Shown here one piece after another: positions 6,916 to 13,604 of a DNA stretch of 13,871 nucleotides. The stretch covers positions 1 through 13,871 of the forward strand of contig JAAZGM010000309.1 in assembly GCA_012511245.1 (NCBI GenBank), read 5' to 3'. How positions within the stretch are numbered: the first letter of the stretch is position 1; the number at the start of each line of letters is the position of its first letter. The notes beneath the pieces were generated by a model, which was not told where the DNA came from, made no database searches, and worked only from the letters and a program-made list of their open reading frames with translations. The DNA is from Methanomicrobiales archaeon. GTDB lineage: Archaea; Halobacteriota; Methanomicrobia; Methanomicrobiales; Methanoculleaceae. Position numbers and translations under genes: made by a program.

Positions 6916-8527
6916 ATCCGCCGGCCATCCGCCTGCCGTCCCTCTTCCAGATCACAAGGAACGACAGAAGAACGATCAGCGTGTAGCATGCCCAGAAGAA
7001 CGGGATCACCGTGCCCGAGTCCGGCTCAGTGGAGGAGAGCCGCAGGATGCCGACCCCCATCGATACCAGAACGGCACCGATCACGAGGATGACCGGGGCT
7101 ATCCGAACCCGAGGCCTGCTGGCGGGCGCTGCCGATACCTTCGGCGTCACGACGAACGGCAGTTGCTTCCCGAGGGCGGCATACCAGATCGCCCGGGCAT
7201 AGACGAATGCCAGTGTGTTGAAGATCGCCTGTGAGAACACAAGATCGCGCAGGGAATACTGCCGTTCGCGGATGGCGACGATGACCTGGATCGCGATCAC
7301 CACCGAGAGCACCACGGCAAAGATCGGGGGGAGCCATACCGGCAGGATGGGGATGCCGAGGAGCAGTGTGGCGATGGGGAGGAGGAAGAACGCCACGTTC
7401 ACTCCTCCAAGCAGGTAGATCGAGATGACCACGATGAACTCAAGCCAGTGGAGCGCGGCCATGCTCCGGGGTTGTGCTATGAGTTGCTGCAGGACGGTCC
7501 CGAGGAGCCGGGTGTTTCCGTATGCCCAGCGGAGCTGCTGCGTGAAGTACGCAGCAAGATCGGGTGGTGCAATCCCCTCAGCATAGACGGCGTCGAGGAA
7601 GATCCCGCGGCATCCCCTGATGTGAAACGCAAAGGAGGTGGCGATATCCTCGGCGATGCACGTCTCATCCATCCCGCCGATGGCGGCAAGGTGGTCGGTG
7701 CGGAAGATGCAGTTTGAGCCGGTCAGCAGAGCGGTGCGGTTGACGGAGAGCCCTCTGCAGACGTGCTTGTTGTAGATGTGCTGCTGGTAGGAGAACGTGA
7801 CGCTGATCGGATCGTGAGGCTCAGAGCGGAAGAACTGGGGCGTCTGGACAAACGATGCGCCGGGGTCGGCCTCGAGGACAGGGATGAGGTCGGCGAGGAT
7901 CATCGGTCTCACCCGCTGGTCGGCATCGATGACCAGAAGATAGGGTGTATCGTCGCCGAGGAGGGAGAGAGCGTGGTTGATCGCGCCTGCCTTGAAGCCT
8001 TTCCGGTGATCGCGGCGGATATACCGGAGACCATACTGCCGGCTTATATCCTGCATCGCCGCCTGTTTTTGCGCATCGGTGGAGTCGTCGAGGATGTAGG
8101 TCTGGAAGGCCGGGTAGGCTATCGCCGTGCATGACCGGACGCACGACTCGACCACCCCCGGGTCCTCGTTGTAGACCGGGATGAAGATCGCCACAGGGTG
8201 GGTGGGCATATCGTGCGCCGGAATGGCAGGCGCCTCTGGATAGACATAGAGCGATCGCAGGAGGTGATCGGCGTAGCTCACGAACTGGATCACCCCGAAC
8301 GCGGTTACGGCGACCAGGAAGAGCGAGAGAGCCCGCGCAACGAGAGTCCAGCTGCCCCCGGTGAGGATGAGATACAGGTCTCTGAGGAGGATGGATGCGA
8401 GGAGCACCATGAACATGGTGGTGAGGAGTGAGATGCGCGCTACTGTCTTCATCAATGGTGCCGCCAATGCCCGGATTGTATCGGGATGCCCCGTGCACCG
8501 GAGTTCATGAGGCTGTCCGGACATCAT
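6914..8527 (-). CDS. membrane glycosyltransferase family 2 (cellulose-synthase-like)
   Basis: A 537-residue processive-type glycosyltransferase. All four hallmarks are present: LDD at 146-148, the metal/UDP-binding DAD at 201-203, the catalytic-base motif as AED at 292-294, and QQLRW at 330-334. Two N-terminal membrane segments (about 28-56 and 60-85) and five or so C-terminal ones (about 363-385, 390-418, 431-451, 476-496, 506-526) surround the cytoplasmic catalytic domain, as in BcsA and hyaluronan synthase. It should transfer a nucleotide-activated sugar and may pass the growing glycan through the membrane; sugar and product are unknown. No PilZ-like domain or partner gene is visible, so it stands alone. 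The start is the first ATG of a pair at 8527. It has no Shine-Dalgarno but has CTTTAACTA about 20 bases upstream, so a leaderless message is possible; ATG 8452 is an alternative that still keeps both N-terminal membrane segments. Confidence 0.9.
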   Translation of the reverse strand: MMSGQPHELRCTGHPDTIRALAAPLMKTVARISLLTTMFMVLLASILLRDLYLILTGGSWTLVARALSLFLVAVTAFGVIQFVSYADHLLRSLYVYPEAPAIPAHDMPTHPVAIFIPVYNEDPGVVESCVRSCTAIAYPAFQTYILDDSTDAQKQAAMQDISRQYGLRYIRRDHRKGFKAGAINHALSLLGDDTPYLLVIDADQRVRPMILADLIPVLEADPGASFVQTPQFFRSEPHDPISVTFSYQQHIYNKHVCRGLSVNRTALLTGSNCIFRTDHLAAIGGMDETCIAEDIATSFAFHIRGCRGIFLDAVYAEGIAPPDLAAYFTQQLRWAYGNTRLLGTVLQQLIAQPRSMAALHWLEFIVVISIYLLGGVNVAFFLLPIATLLLGIPILPVWLPPIFAVVLSVVIAIQVIVAIRERQYSLRDLVFSQAIFNTLAFVYARAIWYAALGKQLPFVVTPKVSAAPASRPRVRIAPVILVIGAVLVSMGVGILRLSSTEPDSGTVIPFFWACYTLIVLLSFLVIWKRDGRRMAGG

Positions 8528-8749
8528 CGGTTTTGCCGGAATAGTTAAAGGTTGCGGGGTGGTGCCGGGTTGCGTACTACCTGTTAGCAGGCGGTGAGAT
8601 CGGCAGCATACTACATCAACATCCAGAAAAGCAGTGTCTGTTTCTCTTTACAGGCTCACTCGATATGAGCTTGTACGTCCTGGACGGGCGATTGAGGAAG
8701 CCAGCAGCAGTTTCAGTGTTTCTGCAACAGAGCAGGGGGTAGATGAACC

Positions 8750-8762
8750 TGCCCGGCGGGCA
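8750..8762. promoter_or_regulatory. 13-bp palindrome upstream of the superoxide dismutase TATA box
   Basis: TGCCCGGCGGGCA is a perfect inverted repeat around a central G. It ends eight bases before the TATA-like element, centred about 45 bases before the predicted transcription start. That is where archaeal activators, or repressors blocking TFB, commonly bind. No protein is assigned. Confidence 0.35.
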
Positions 8763-8770
8763 ACCGACAC

Positions 8771-8779
8771 CATAAAATA
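8771..8779 (+). promoter_or_regulatory. TATA box of the superoxide dismutase gene
   Basis: CATAAAATA at 8771-8779 fits an archaeal TATA box. A start about 26 bases on falls near 8800, leaving a leader of only some 8 bases before ATG 8809. That agrees with the lack of any Shine-Dalgarno there. Confidence 0.5.
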
Positions 8780-8808
8780 GATCGCATTCCTTCTCTCAAT
8801 TGATATCT

Positions 8809-9441
8809 ATGGCTGTACAGAAGATGGCAACTGCATCGTTGAAGAAGTATGAACTGCCCCCCCTGCCCTACGCACCCGACGCCCTTGAGCCTTACATCTC
8901 AAAGGAGCAGCTCTCCCTCCATCACGACAAGCACCACCAGGCTTACGTGACCGGGGCGAACGCCAACCTCGAAAAACTGGAGAAGGCGCGGCAGGAAGGT
9001 ACCGACATCGACATGAAGGCACTTCTGAAGGAACTCTCGTTCAACATCGGCGGCCATGTCCTGCACACCCTCTTCTGGCCGACGATGGCTCCGGCAGGGA
9101 AGGGTGGCGGCGGGATCCCGGGTGGTGCGCTCGCTGACCGGATTGACCGGGAATGGGGCTCGTTCGACCGATTCAAGACCGAGTTCACGAAGACCGCCGC
9201 GAGCGTCGAGGGATCCGGATGGGCAGCGCTGGCATATTGCAGCATAACAGACCGCCTCATGATCATGCAGATTGAGAAGCACAACAACAACGTCTACCCG
9301 ATGTTCGGGATCCTCATGGTGCTCGACGTCTGGGAGCATGCGTATTACGTCGATCAGCGGAACAACCGGGCGGGGTTCATCGAGGCATTCTGGAACGTCG
9401 TGAACTGGGACACAGTGAACAAGCGGTTAGAAAACCTCTAA
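8809..9441 (+). CDS. sod: superoxide dismutase, Fe/Mn family
   Basis: A 210-residue cytoplasmic enzyme (2 superoxide + 2 H+ = H2O2 + O2). Metal ligands by alignment from memory: His38 in LHHDKHH, His86 in GGHVLHTLFW, Asp173 and His177 in DVWEHAYY, all present. Other family marks are PLPYAPDALEP near the N-terminus, GSGWAALAY and the C-terminal AFWNVVNWD. The residue four before His86 is Gly, as in Mn enzymes (Gln in E. coli FeSOD). His158 in IEKHNN occupies the area where Mn enzymes carry a Gln, as seen in some archaeal Fe or cambialistic enzymes, so the metal is uncertain. ATG 8809 is preferred to a TTG three codons earlier. It is divergent from the glycosyltransferase and convergent with the MATE gene. 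Its presence in a likely strict anaerobe points to defence against oxygen exposure. Confidence 0.95.
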   Translation: MAVQKMATASLKKYELPPLPYAPDALEPYISKEQLSLHHDKHHQAYVTGANANLEKLEKARQEGTDIDMKALLKELSFNIGGHVLHTLFWPTMAPAGKGGGGIPGGALADRIDREWGSFDRFKTEFTKTAASVEGSGWAALAYCSITDRLMIMQIEKHNNNVYPMFGILMVLDVWEHAYYVDQRNNRAGFIEAFWNVVNWDTVNKRLENL

Positions 9442-9444
9442 ACC

Positions 9445-9451
9445 TTTTTTT
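9445..9451 (+). terminator. T-tract terminator after superoxide dismutase
   Basis: Seven consecutive T residues begin three bases after the stop codon, the form an archaeal intrinsic terminator takes. A small stem (GGAGA 9455-9459 with TCTCC 9464-9468) follows rather than precedes it. Confidence 0.5.
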
Positions 9452-9541
9452 CCCGGAGAAATCTCTCCATCCTCCAGGCTGCCCGGGCGTCGTTTCTGTT
9501 CCACGTTACGCGAGGTGGTGCGAGGGCGGGGATGAGTTCCC

Positions 9542-10960
9542 TCACGCTGCCACCGCTCCGACCTGCCTGACCTGGAGCCCTGCCGAGTACCGGCGCGCCC
9601 AGACATATCCGAGCGCCGCGCCGATCGCGTTTCCTGCGGCAACTCCCCACCAGATGCCGGAGAGGCCAAGACCGAGAACGGCTGCAAATATCCAGGCAAA
9701 GAGGATGGATAGGACGACGCTCTGCAGAACCGTTATCGTAAGAGACCGTGTACCTAACCCCGTCCCCTGGAAGAGCGACGCCGAGAAGAGCCCGAACCCG
9801 ACCACGGGGTAGACGAGGCTCGTGATCTGGAGGTAGGTCGTCAACTCCGGGGTGATCCCGGCGGCATCGCCCACCGTGAAGAGTCCTGCAATCTGGGGGG
9901 CGAGGATGAACGTGACCGCGGCAAGCCCGAGACCGATCCCGAGGCCGAGTTTTGCGGCGAACCGGAACGCGGCCTCCATCCGTGCATACGCCCGTGCCCC
10001 GTAGGTAGCGCCGGTGACCGCGACCACCGCCGATGATATGGCGAGGATCGGCGTCAGGCCGATGCTCACGACCCGCCACCCGACCGAGTAGACGGCGACG
10101 CCATCGGTGTTTGCGATGAGGATGATGATGCCGTTTAAGGCCAGGGCCGTCAGGGCGAACGCCAGTTGTTCGGCTGCAGCGGGAAGGCCGACCTGCAGGA
10201 CGTTCCGGGCGATCACGGCGTCGGGAGAGAACTCCCGGAAGCGTAGAGAGATGTAGGTATCCTTCTTCACGAAGAGCCAGTAGACCATCGGGACGGCGGC
10301 GATGACCTCCGCGATGATGGTCGCCCAGGCTGCACCGGCGATCCCCATATCAAGACTGTAGATCAGGATCGGGTCGAGGACGATGTTTGCCACCGCGCCG
10401 AGCGCCATGGCGTACATCGTCCGTTTTGCATCCCCCTCGCCGTGCATGAGAGCGTAGGCGACCTCGCCGAAGAGGAGGGCGAACGTCCCGAGGAAGAGGA
10501 TCCGCGCGTATTCTGTGGCAAGACCGGCGGCGTTGCCCGCTCCCATGAGGATGAAGATGTCATGGGCAAAGAAGAAGAGCGGGATGGTGACGACGACGGC
10601 GAGCACGGTCATCAGGATGAGGGTGTGCATCGCAACGCTGCTTGCGCCGGCCCTGTCGCGGGCGCCGATCATGCGTGCAAGCGCCGCTTCCCCGCCGGTT
10701 CCAAGCCCGCTCGCTAACCCGATGGTTATGATGAAGAGCGGGAATGAGAACCCGACGGCGGCAAGAGCATCTGCACCGAGACCCGCGACCCAGAACGCGT
10801 CGACGACGTTGTAGAGGGTCATGAGGGTCATCGCGATCATCATCGGCAACGAGAGCCGGATGATCGCGGTCTTCGGATCGGCGAGGAGTATCTTTGTTCC
10901 TTCTGTTTCTTTCTGGTTACTACTTGAGGGTATATCGTCTTCTGAGTCGCTTGTCGGCAT
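9542..10960 (-). CDS. MATE family efflux transporter
   Basis: A 472-residue integral membrane protein with about twelve membrane segments in two halves (roughly residues 30-240 and 250-460), the usual size and layout of MATE (NorM/DinF) antiporters. These export cationic drugs or metabolites in exchange for Na+ or H+. The first membrane segment has YNVVDAFWVAGLG with Asp54, the place of the conserved acidic residue seen in archaeal DinF-type MATEs. GFSFPLFIITIGLASGLGTGGEA and the GxGDAKRTMYAM turn before the middle of the protein are also typical. The N-terminal 25 residues are polar, rich in Ser, Asp and Glu, and look like a disordered cytoplasmic tail. ATG 10960 has only a weak site (AGGCG) upstream. 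Substrate unknown. It is not tightly linked to any other gene; about 400 bases separate it from the upstream DUF3006 gene on the same strand. Confidence 0.92.
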   Translation of the reverse strand: MPTSDSEDDIPSSSNQKETEGTKILLADPKTAIIRLSLPMMIAMTLMTLYNVVDAFWVAGLGADALAAVGFSFPLFIITIGLASGLGTGGEAALARMIGARDRAGASSVAMHTLILMTVLAVVVTIPLFFFAHDIFILMGAGNAAGLATEYARILFLGTFALLFGEVAYALMHGEGDAKRTMYAMALGAVANIVLDPILIYSLDMGIAGAAWATIIAEVIAAVPMVYWLFVKKDTYISLRFREFSPDAVIARNVLQVGLPAAAEQLAFALTALALNGIIILIANTDGVAVYSVGWRVVSIGLTPILAISSAVVAVTGATYGARAYARMEAAFRFAAKLGLGIGLGLAAVTFILAPQIAGLFTVGDAAGITPELTTYLQITSLVYPVVGFGLFSASLFQGTGLGTRSLTITVLQSVVLSILFAWIFAAVLGLGLSGIWWGVAAGNAIGAALGYVWARRYSAGLQVRQVGAVAA

Positions 10961-11365
10961 ACATATCGCCTGCTGGCGTGCCCGCGCCGCGGGTTTTCGG
11001 AAGAATCCGGAACCTTTTCTGGGGCGGGTTGGGCATCGTGCCTGTCGCTGAAGTCTGATTGCCGGATGCGCCCGGATAACATGATGAAATAGAAAGCGGC
11101 CAATTAATAGCCGTTCCAGTTCTCCGATTTCCTGGGGCTATAGGGCAATATAAGACAAATGTGGGCGCGGATCAGTAAATATACCTTCGCACCTGGTGGA
11201 TCGAGACGGGCTCTCGAACACCCAGTTCCGGCGGTTATGGGCCCGGCTGGCAGGTATCGGGATGTCCAGTTCTTGCCACGGCGCGAGAATAAAAAGGGTG
11301 AGGGAGAAGGCGGGGCAACAGGTGGAGGATACCGCTGCGGCCTCATGAAAACCATAAAAGGTGGA
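10961..11365. other. intergenic region / possible long leader of the MATE gene
   Basis: No supported gene lies here. On the minus strand there are TATA-like elements at about 11149-11157 (CTTATATTG) and 11177-11186 (GTATATTTAC), which would give the MATE mRNA a leader of 150-200 bases. Close to the MATE start are two GC-rich hairpins: CCCGC/GCGGG at 10981-10993, and one pairing GGTT/AACC plus CGGA/TCCG at 10992-11014. They share two bases, so they may compete. T-rich stretches near 11289-11365 could end the DUF3006 transcript. I cannot match the leader to a known riboswitch. Confidence 0.3.
11289..11297 (-). terminator. possible T-tract terminator after DUF3006
   Basis: On the minus strand CCCTTTTTATT lies about 70 bases after the DUF3006 stop; a shorter TTTT run is closer (11355-11361). 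Either could end the two-gene transcript. Weak evidence. Confidence 0.25.
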
Positions 11366-11608
11366 TCAGTCTTTGCCCTTCCCCCGCAGCCGCGCGATCC
11401 TCTCTGCGACCCGCTGCCTCGCCTCCTCGGTCGCTGCGACGTCGCGGCGGATCGCGATCTCCAGGATATCGCCCTCCCGGGCGTCACCGGGAAGGAGAGC
11501 GCGGGGGAGCGTGAACTGGATCGACTCGTCATCGCGGAGGAGGAGGACGGCGAGGCCCTCCTCGATGCGATCGAGGCTTACCCGGAACGCCGACTCATCC
11601 TCCGCCAT
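11366..11608 (-). CDS. DUF3006 family small protein
   Basis: An 80-residue protein matching the DUF3006 pattern: VSLDRIEEGLAVLLLRDDE at the start, LPRALLPGDAREGDILEI in the middle and a charged helix rich in Arg and Glu at the end. The family is a small beta-barrel-like fold plus helix of unknown function. It is commonly encoded beside ComEC-type metallo-beta-lactamase genes, as here. The start is taken as ATG 11608, with GGAG eight bases upstream at the end of the preceding gene. A GTG at 11614 would give a GTGA overlap, but it sits only two bases from that ribosome site. Either way it is translationally coupled to the upstream hydrolase gene. No signal peptide, so it should stay in the cytoplasm while its partner is exported, which is odd if they interact directly. 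Confidence 0.85.
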   Translation of the reverse strand: MAEDESAFRVSLDRIEEGLAVLLLRDDESIQFTLPRALLPGDAREGDILEIAIRRDVAATEEARQRVAERIARLRGKGKD

Positions 11609-11610
11609 GA

Positions 11611-12867
11611 TCACCGCTCCAGGGTGCTGACGACGGTGCCGCTCACGTCGGTGAGCGTGGCGATGTCGCCGTCGTTGTTCCAGACCGGGTTGCCCCGGCC
11701 CCAGTAGAGGTCGGTCGTGGTGTCGTTTCCTGCCCCGGTGTGGACGGTGACGTCGGCTCTCGGACTGAGCGTGAAGACCGGGAAGGTGTAGGTGTTGCGT
11801 GTCCCTTCATCGGTGATCGTCCAGCCGGTGAGGTTGACCGCCGTTTCATCCGCGTTCGCGACAGCAACCCACTCCTCCAGGAGATCGAGATCGGCGATAT
11901 ACACACCGGATGAGGGGACCGGCGTCGCCGTTGGGGTCGGCGTCGGCGTCGGGGTGGTGGTCGTCACCGGCAAGGCCGTCACGGTGGCGGCGGGTGTCCC
12001 GTCGGTCGCAACCGTGAGCGCCCGACCGTCGGTGGCGACGATGACCGTCCCGTCAAGGTCGGTCCGGTAGATGCGCGAACCGGTCGCTTCAAGGCGCTCG
12101 ACCGCTTCCTCGTGGGGGTGGCCGTAATCGTTCCCCGCACCGACCTCGATGACGCTGATCGCGGGGCTGACCGCGGAGAGGAACTTCGCCGAGGACGCGT
12201 ACCGGCTCGCGTGATGGCCGACCTTCAGGACATCGGCATCGAGGTCGAGACCGGCAGAGAGCATGCTCTCCTCCGCCGGTGTCCCGGTATCGCCCGTAAA
12301 GAGGTAGGATATCTCCCCGTAGGTCATCTTCAGGACGATGGAGTCCTCGTTTATGTCACCGAGCGGTCGTGCGCCGGGGTTCAGGATCAGGATCTCGAGA
12401 TCGGGATCGAGGGCGATCGTCTTCCCGCGCTCCGCTGCGGTGTAAGGTATCCCCTGGTCTTCGACCAGAGTGAGCAGCTTCTCGTAGGTCGCGGTCGAGT
12501 GCGGTTGTGCGGCATCGACGAACTGGCCGACCGGGAATGCGGAGATGACCGTGGGAAGACCGCCGATATGGTCGGAGTGTGCGTGAGTCGCCACCATCAC
12601 ATCGATCCGCTTCACCCCCTGACTCTCAAGATACGCAACGACCCGTTCCCCGGTCTTGCGCTCGCCGGCATCGATGAGCATCGCTTTGTCGCGGAACTCG
12701 ACCAGGATCGAATCGCCCTGCCCAACGTCGATGAAGTGGACGACGAGGTCGCCGGAGAGGTCGGAACCAATCTCGGGCTGCTGCCCGGTGGGAATTGAAC
12801 ACCCTGCGGCGAGAACGCATACGCATAGCGCCGCGAAGATCAGGTATCGTGCAGGTATGGACGACAT
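11611..12867 (-). CDS. lipoprotein metallo-beta-lactamase (ComEC-like) with lamin-tail domain
   Basis: A 418-residue exported protein. Residues 1-23 form a lipoprotein signal (SSIPARYLIFAALCVCVLAAGC, lipidation at Cys23). The ComEC/Rec2-type metallo-beta-lactamase domain covers about 40-285: FIDVGQGDSILVE, metal-binding THAHSDHIGG (His95, His97, Asp99, His100), FTGDTG with Asp193, and VGHHAS with His218-His219. A Thr/Pro linker (about 291-319) joins it to a C-terminal lamin-tail domain (LTD, about 322-418; EEWVAVANAD, LTGWTITD, NPVWNNDGDIATL). ComEC-type domains are nucleases or phosphodiesterases; LTDs occur on secreted nucleases and may bind DNA or the cell surface. An extracellular, membrane-tethered nuclease for DNA use or scavenging is a fair inference. 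ATG 12867 is chosen because the signal peptide starts there; a frame to 12966 would add 33 unrelated residues across the promoter. Confidence 0.9.
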   Translation of the reverse strand: MSSIPARYLIFAALCVCVLAAGCSIPTGQQPEIGSDLSGDLVVHFIDVGQGDSILVEFRDKAMLIDAGERKTGERVVAYLESQGVKRIDVMVATHAHSDHIGGLPTVISAFPVGQFVDAAQPHSTATYEKLLTLVEDQGIPYTAAERGKTIALDPDLEILILNPGARPLGDINEDSIVLKMTYGEISYLFTGDTGTPAEESMLSAGLDLDADVLKVGHHASRYASSAKFLSAVSPAISVIEVGAGNDYGHPHEEAVERLEATGSRIYRTDLDGTVIVATDGRALTVATDGTPAATVTALPVTTTTPTPTPTPTATPVPSSGVYIADLDLLEEWVAVANADETAVNLTGWTITDEGTRNTYTFPVFTLSPRADVTVHTGAGNDTTTDLYWGRGNPVWNNDGDIATLTDVSGTVVSTLER

Positions 12868-12869
12868 TA

Positions 12870-12883
12870 CTCTACAGGTAGAG
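12870..12883. promoter_or_regulatory. 14-bp palindrome at the hydrolase transcription start
   Basis: CTCTACAGGTAGAG has two perfect 6-base arms around AG. It lies between the TATA box and the start codon, over the predicted transcription start, a place where a bound protein would block polymerase. It differs from the palindromes before the neighbouring MNT gene, so a different regulator is implied. Confidence 0.4.
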
Positions 12884-12892
12884 GATACCGGG

Positions 12893-12900
12893 CTATAAGA
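12893..12900 (-). promoter_or_regulatory. TATA box of the hydrolase-DUF3006 operon
   Basis: TCTTATAG on the minus strand. A start about 26 bases downstream falls near 12870, i.e. practically at ATG 12867. With no Shine-Dalgarno, this indicates a leaderless message. Confidence 0.5.
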
Positions 12901-13005
12901 GTGCCGGGATCGGAGGTCCCCAACGTTTTTTGTGATCCGCCTGCCACGGTATGGATTGACCGACATGCCGGGTGATGGACGATCCGGCTTCCGCGCCGGA
13001 GCAGC

Positions 13006-13043
13006 GTATACATTATGTATACGATTGTATACAATATGTATTC
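13006..13043. promoter_or_regulatory. two tandem 17-bp palindromic operators overlapping the MNT promoter
   Basis: GTATACATTATGTATAC (13006-13022) is a perfect 17-bp inverted repeat around a central T, and one more outer pair extends it to 13005-13023. GTATACAATATGTATTC (13027-13043) is the same sequence with two changes. The repeats are offset by 21 bases, two turns of DNA, so both face the same side. A further perfect palindrome, ATTGTATACAAT (13024-13035), bridges them. The second copy ends at the base before the inferred GTG start. TATA-like sequence near 13016-13022 lies about 26 bases before that start. The natural ligand is the winged-helix domain of the following gene (autoregulation), which is inference. 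Confidence 0.6.
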
Positions 13044-13604
13044 GTGCTCGAACGGCTCATCCCCTCGAAGACCCGGGTGAAACTCCTCACCCTATTCCTC
13101 CTGAACCCGGAGCGCGAGATCTACCTCCGAGAGGCTCACCGGATAACCGGAGAGAACCTCAATGCTGTCCGGCGGGAACTCGCAAGCCTTGAGGAGATTG
13201 GCCTCCTGACGAGTACCCGCCGCGGCAATGCGCGGTACTACGTGGTAAATAAGAATTTTCCAATCTACCATGAACTGACCGCTATCATCCTCAAGACCGA
13301 AGGTGTGGCGAAGGTTGTACGAGAACGCCTCGCCGGCGTCGGCGGCGTCGATACTGTCTTCATCTTCGGCTCCTTCGCCAGCGGAACGGCTGGTGCGGCA
13401 AGCGACATCGACCTCTTCATCGTCGGGGATGTCGATGAGAACCTCCTGATGCCCGCTGTCCGGGAGGCAGAATCAGCGCTTGGAAGAGAGATAAACTATG
13501 TTCTTTTTCCGAGAGAGGAGATGGATCAAAGGATTGCCATGGGCGATCCGTTCGTCTTGAACGTGCTCAACGAACCAAGGGTGATGCTGATTGGCGAAGG
13601 TTGA
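13044..13604 (+). CDS. winged-HTH + MNT nucleotidyltransferase (antitoxin/regulator of HEPN pair)
   Basis: A 186-residue protein from GTG 13044. Residues 1-70 form an ArsR-like winged helix (SKTRVKLLTLFLLNPEREIYLREAHRITGENLNAVRRELASLEEIGLL, then a basic wing TSTRRGNARYYVV). Residues 72-180 form a minimal nucleotidyltransferase (MNT): GSFASGTAGAASDID has the Gly-Ser (109-110) and Asp-x-Asp (121, 123) motif. The third acidic position seems to be Asn151 (REINYVLF), as I recall for this HTH-fused subfamily. MntA proteins neutralise HEPN toxins, in studied cases by adding AMP; the fused HTH would let this one also repress its own operon. An open frame extends back to GTG 12972, but the added 24 residues are just the operator palindromes translated, so the downstream start is preferred. 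It has no Shine-Dalgarno and is probably leaderless. Overlaps the HEPN gene by 14 bases and is divergent from the hydrolase operon. Confidence 0.85.
   Translation: MLERLIPSKTRVKLLTLFLLNPEREIYLREAHRITGENLNAVRRELASLEEIGLLTSTRRGNARYYVVNKNFPIYHELTAIILKTEGVAKVVRERLAGVGGVDTVFIFGSFASGTAGAASDIDLFIVGDVDENLLMPAVREAESALGREINYVLFPREEMDQRIAMGDPFVLNVLNEPRVMLIGEG

Noticed and set aside
11160..11300. possible tRNA because of a GGGCTCTCGAAC-like stretch
   Set aside because: No acceptor stem, anticodon arm or T-arm pairing could be drawn around it.
11159..11707. 182-codon plus-strand frame
   Set aside because: Most of it is the antisense of the DUF3006 and hydrolase genes; composition is Arg/Gly-rich and no family is recognisable.
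11920..11995. short GTCGGC/GTCGGG tandem repeats
   Set aside because: They simply encode the Thr/Pro linker between the hydrolase and lamin-tail domains; not a separate repeat element.
12112..12798. 228-codon plus-strand frame
   Set aside because: Antisense shadow of the metallo-beta-lactamase domain, whose metal motifs on the minus strand are unmistakable.
12972..13043. N-terminal extension of the HTH-MNT protein
   Set aside because: The extra codons translate the two palindromic operators, and the winged helix begins right after GTG 13044, so this is better read as promoter DNA.
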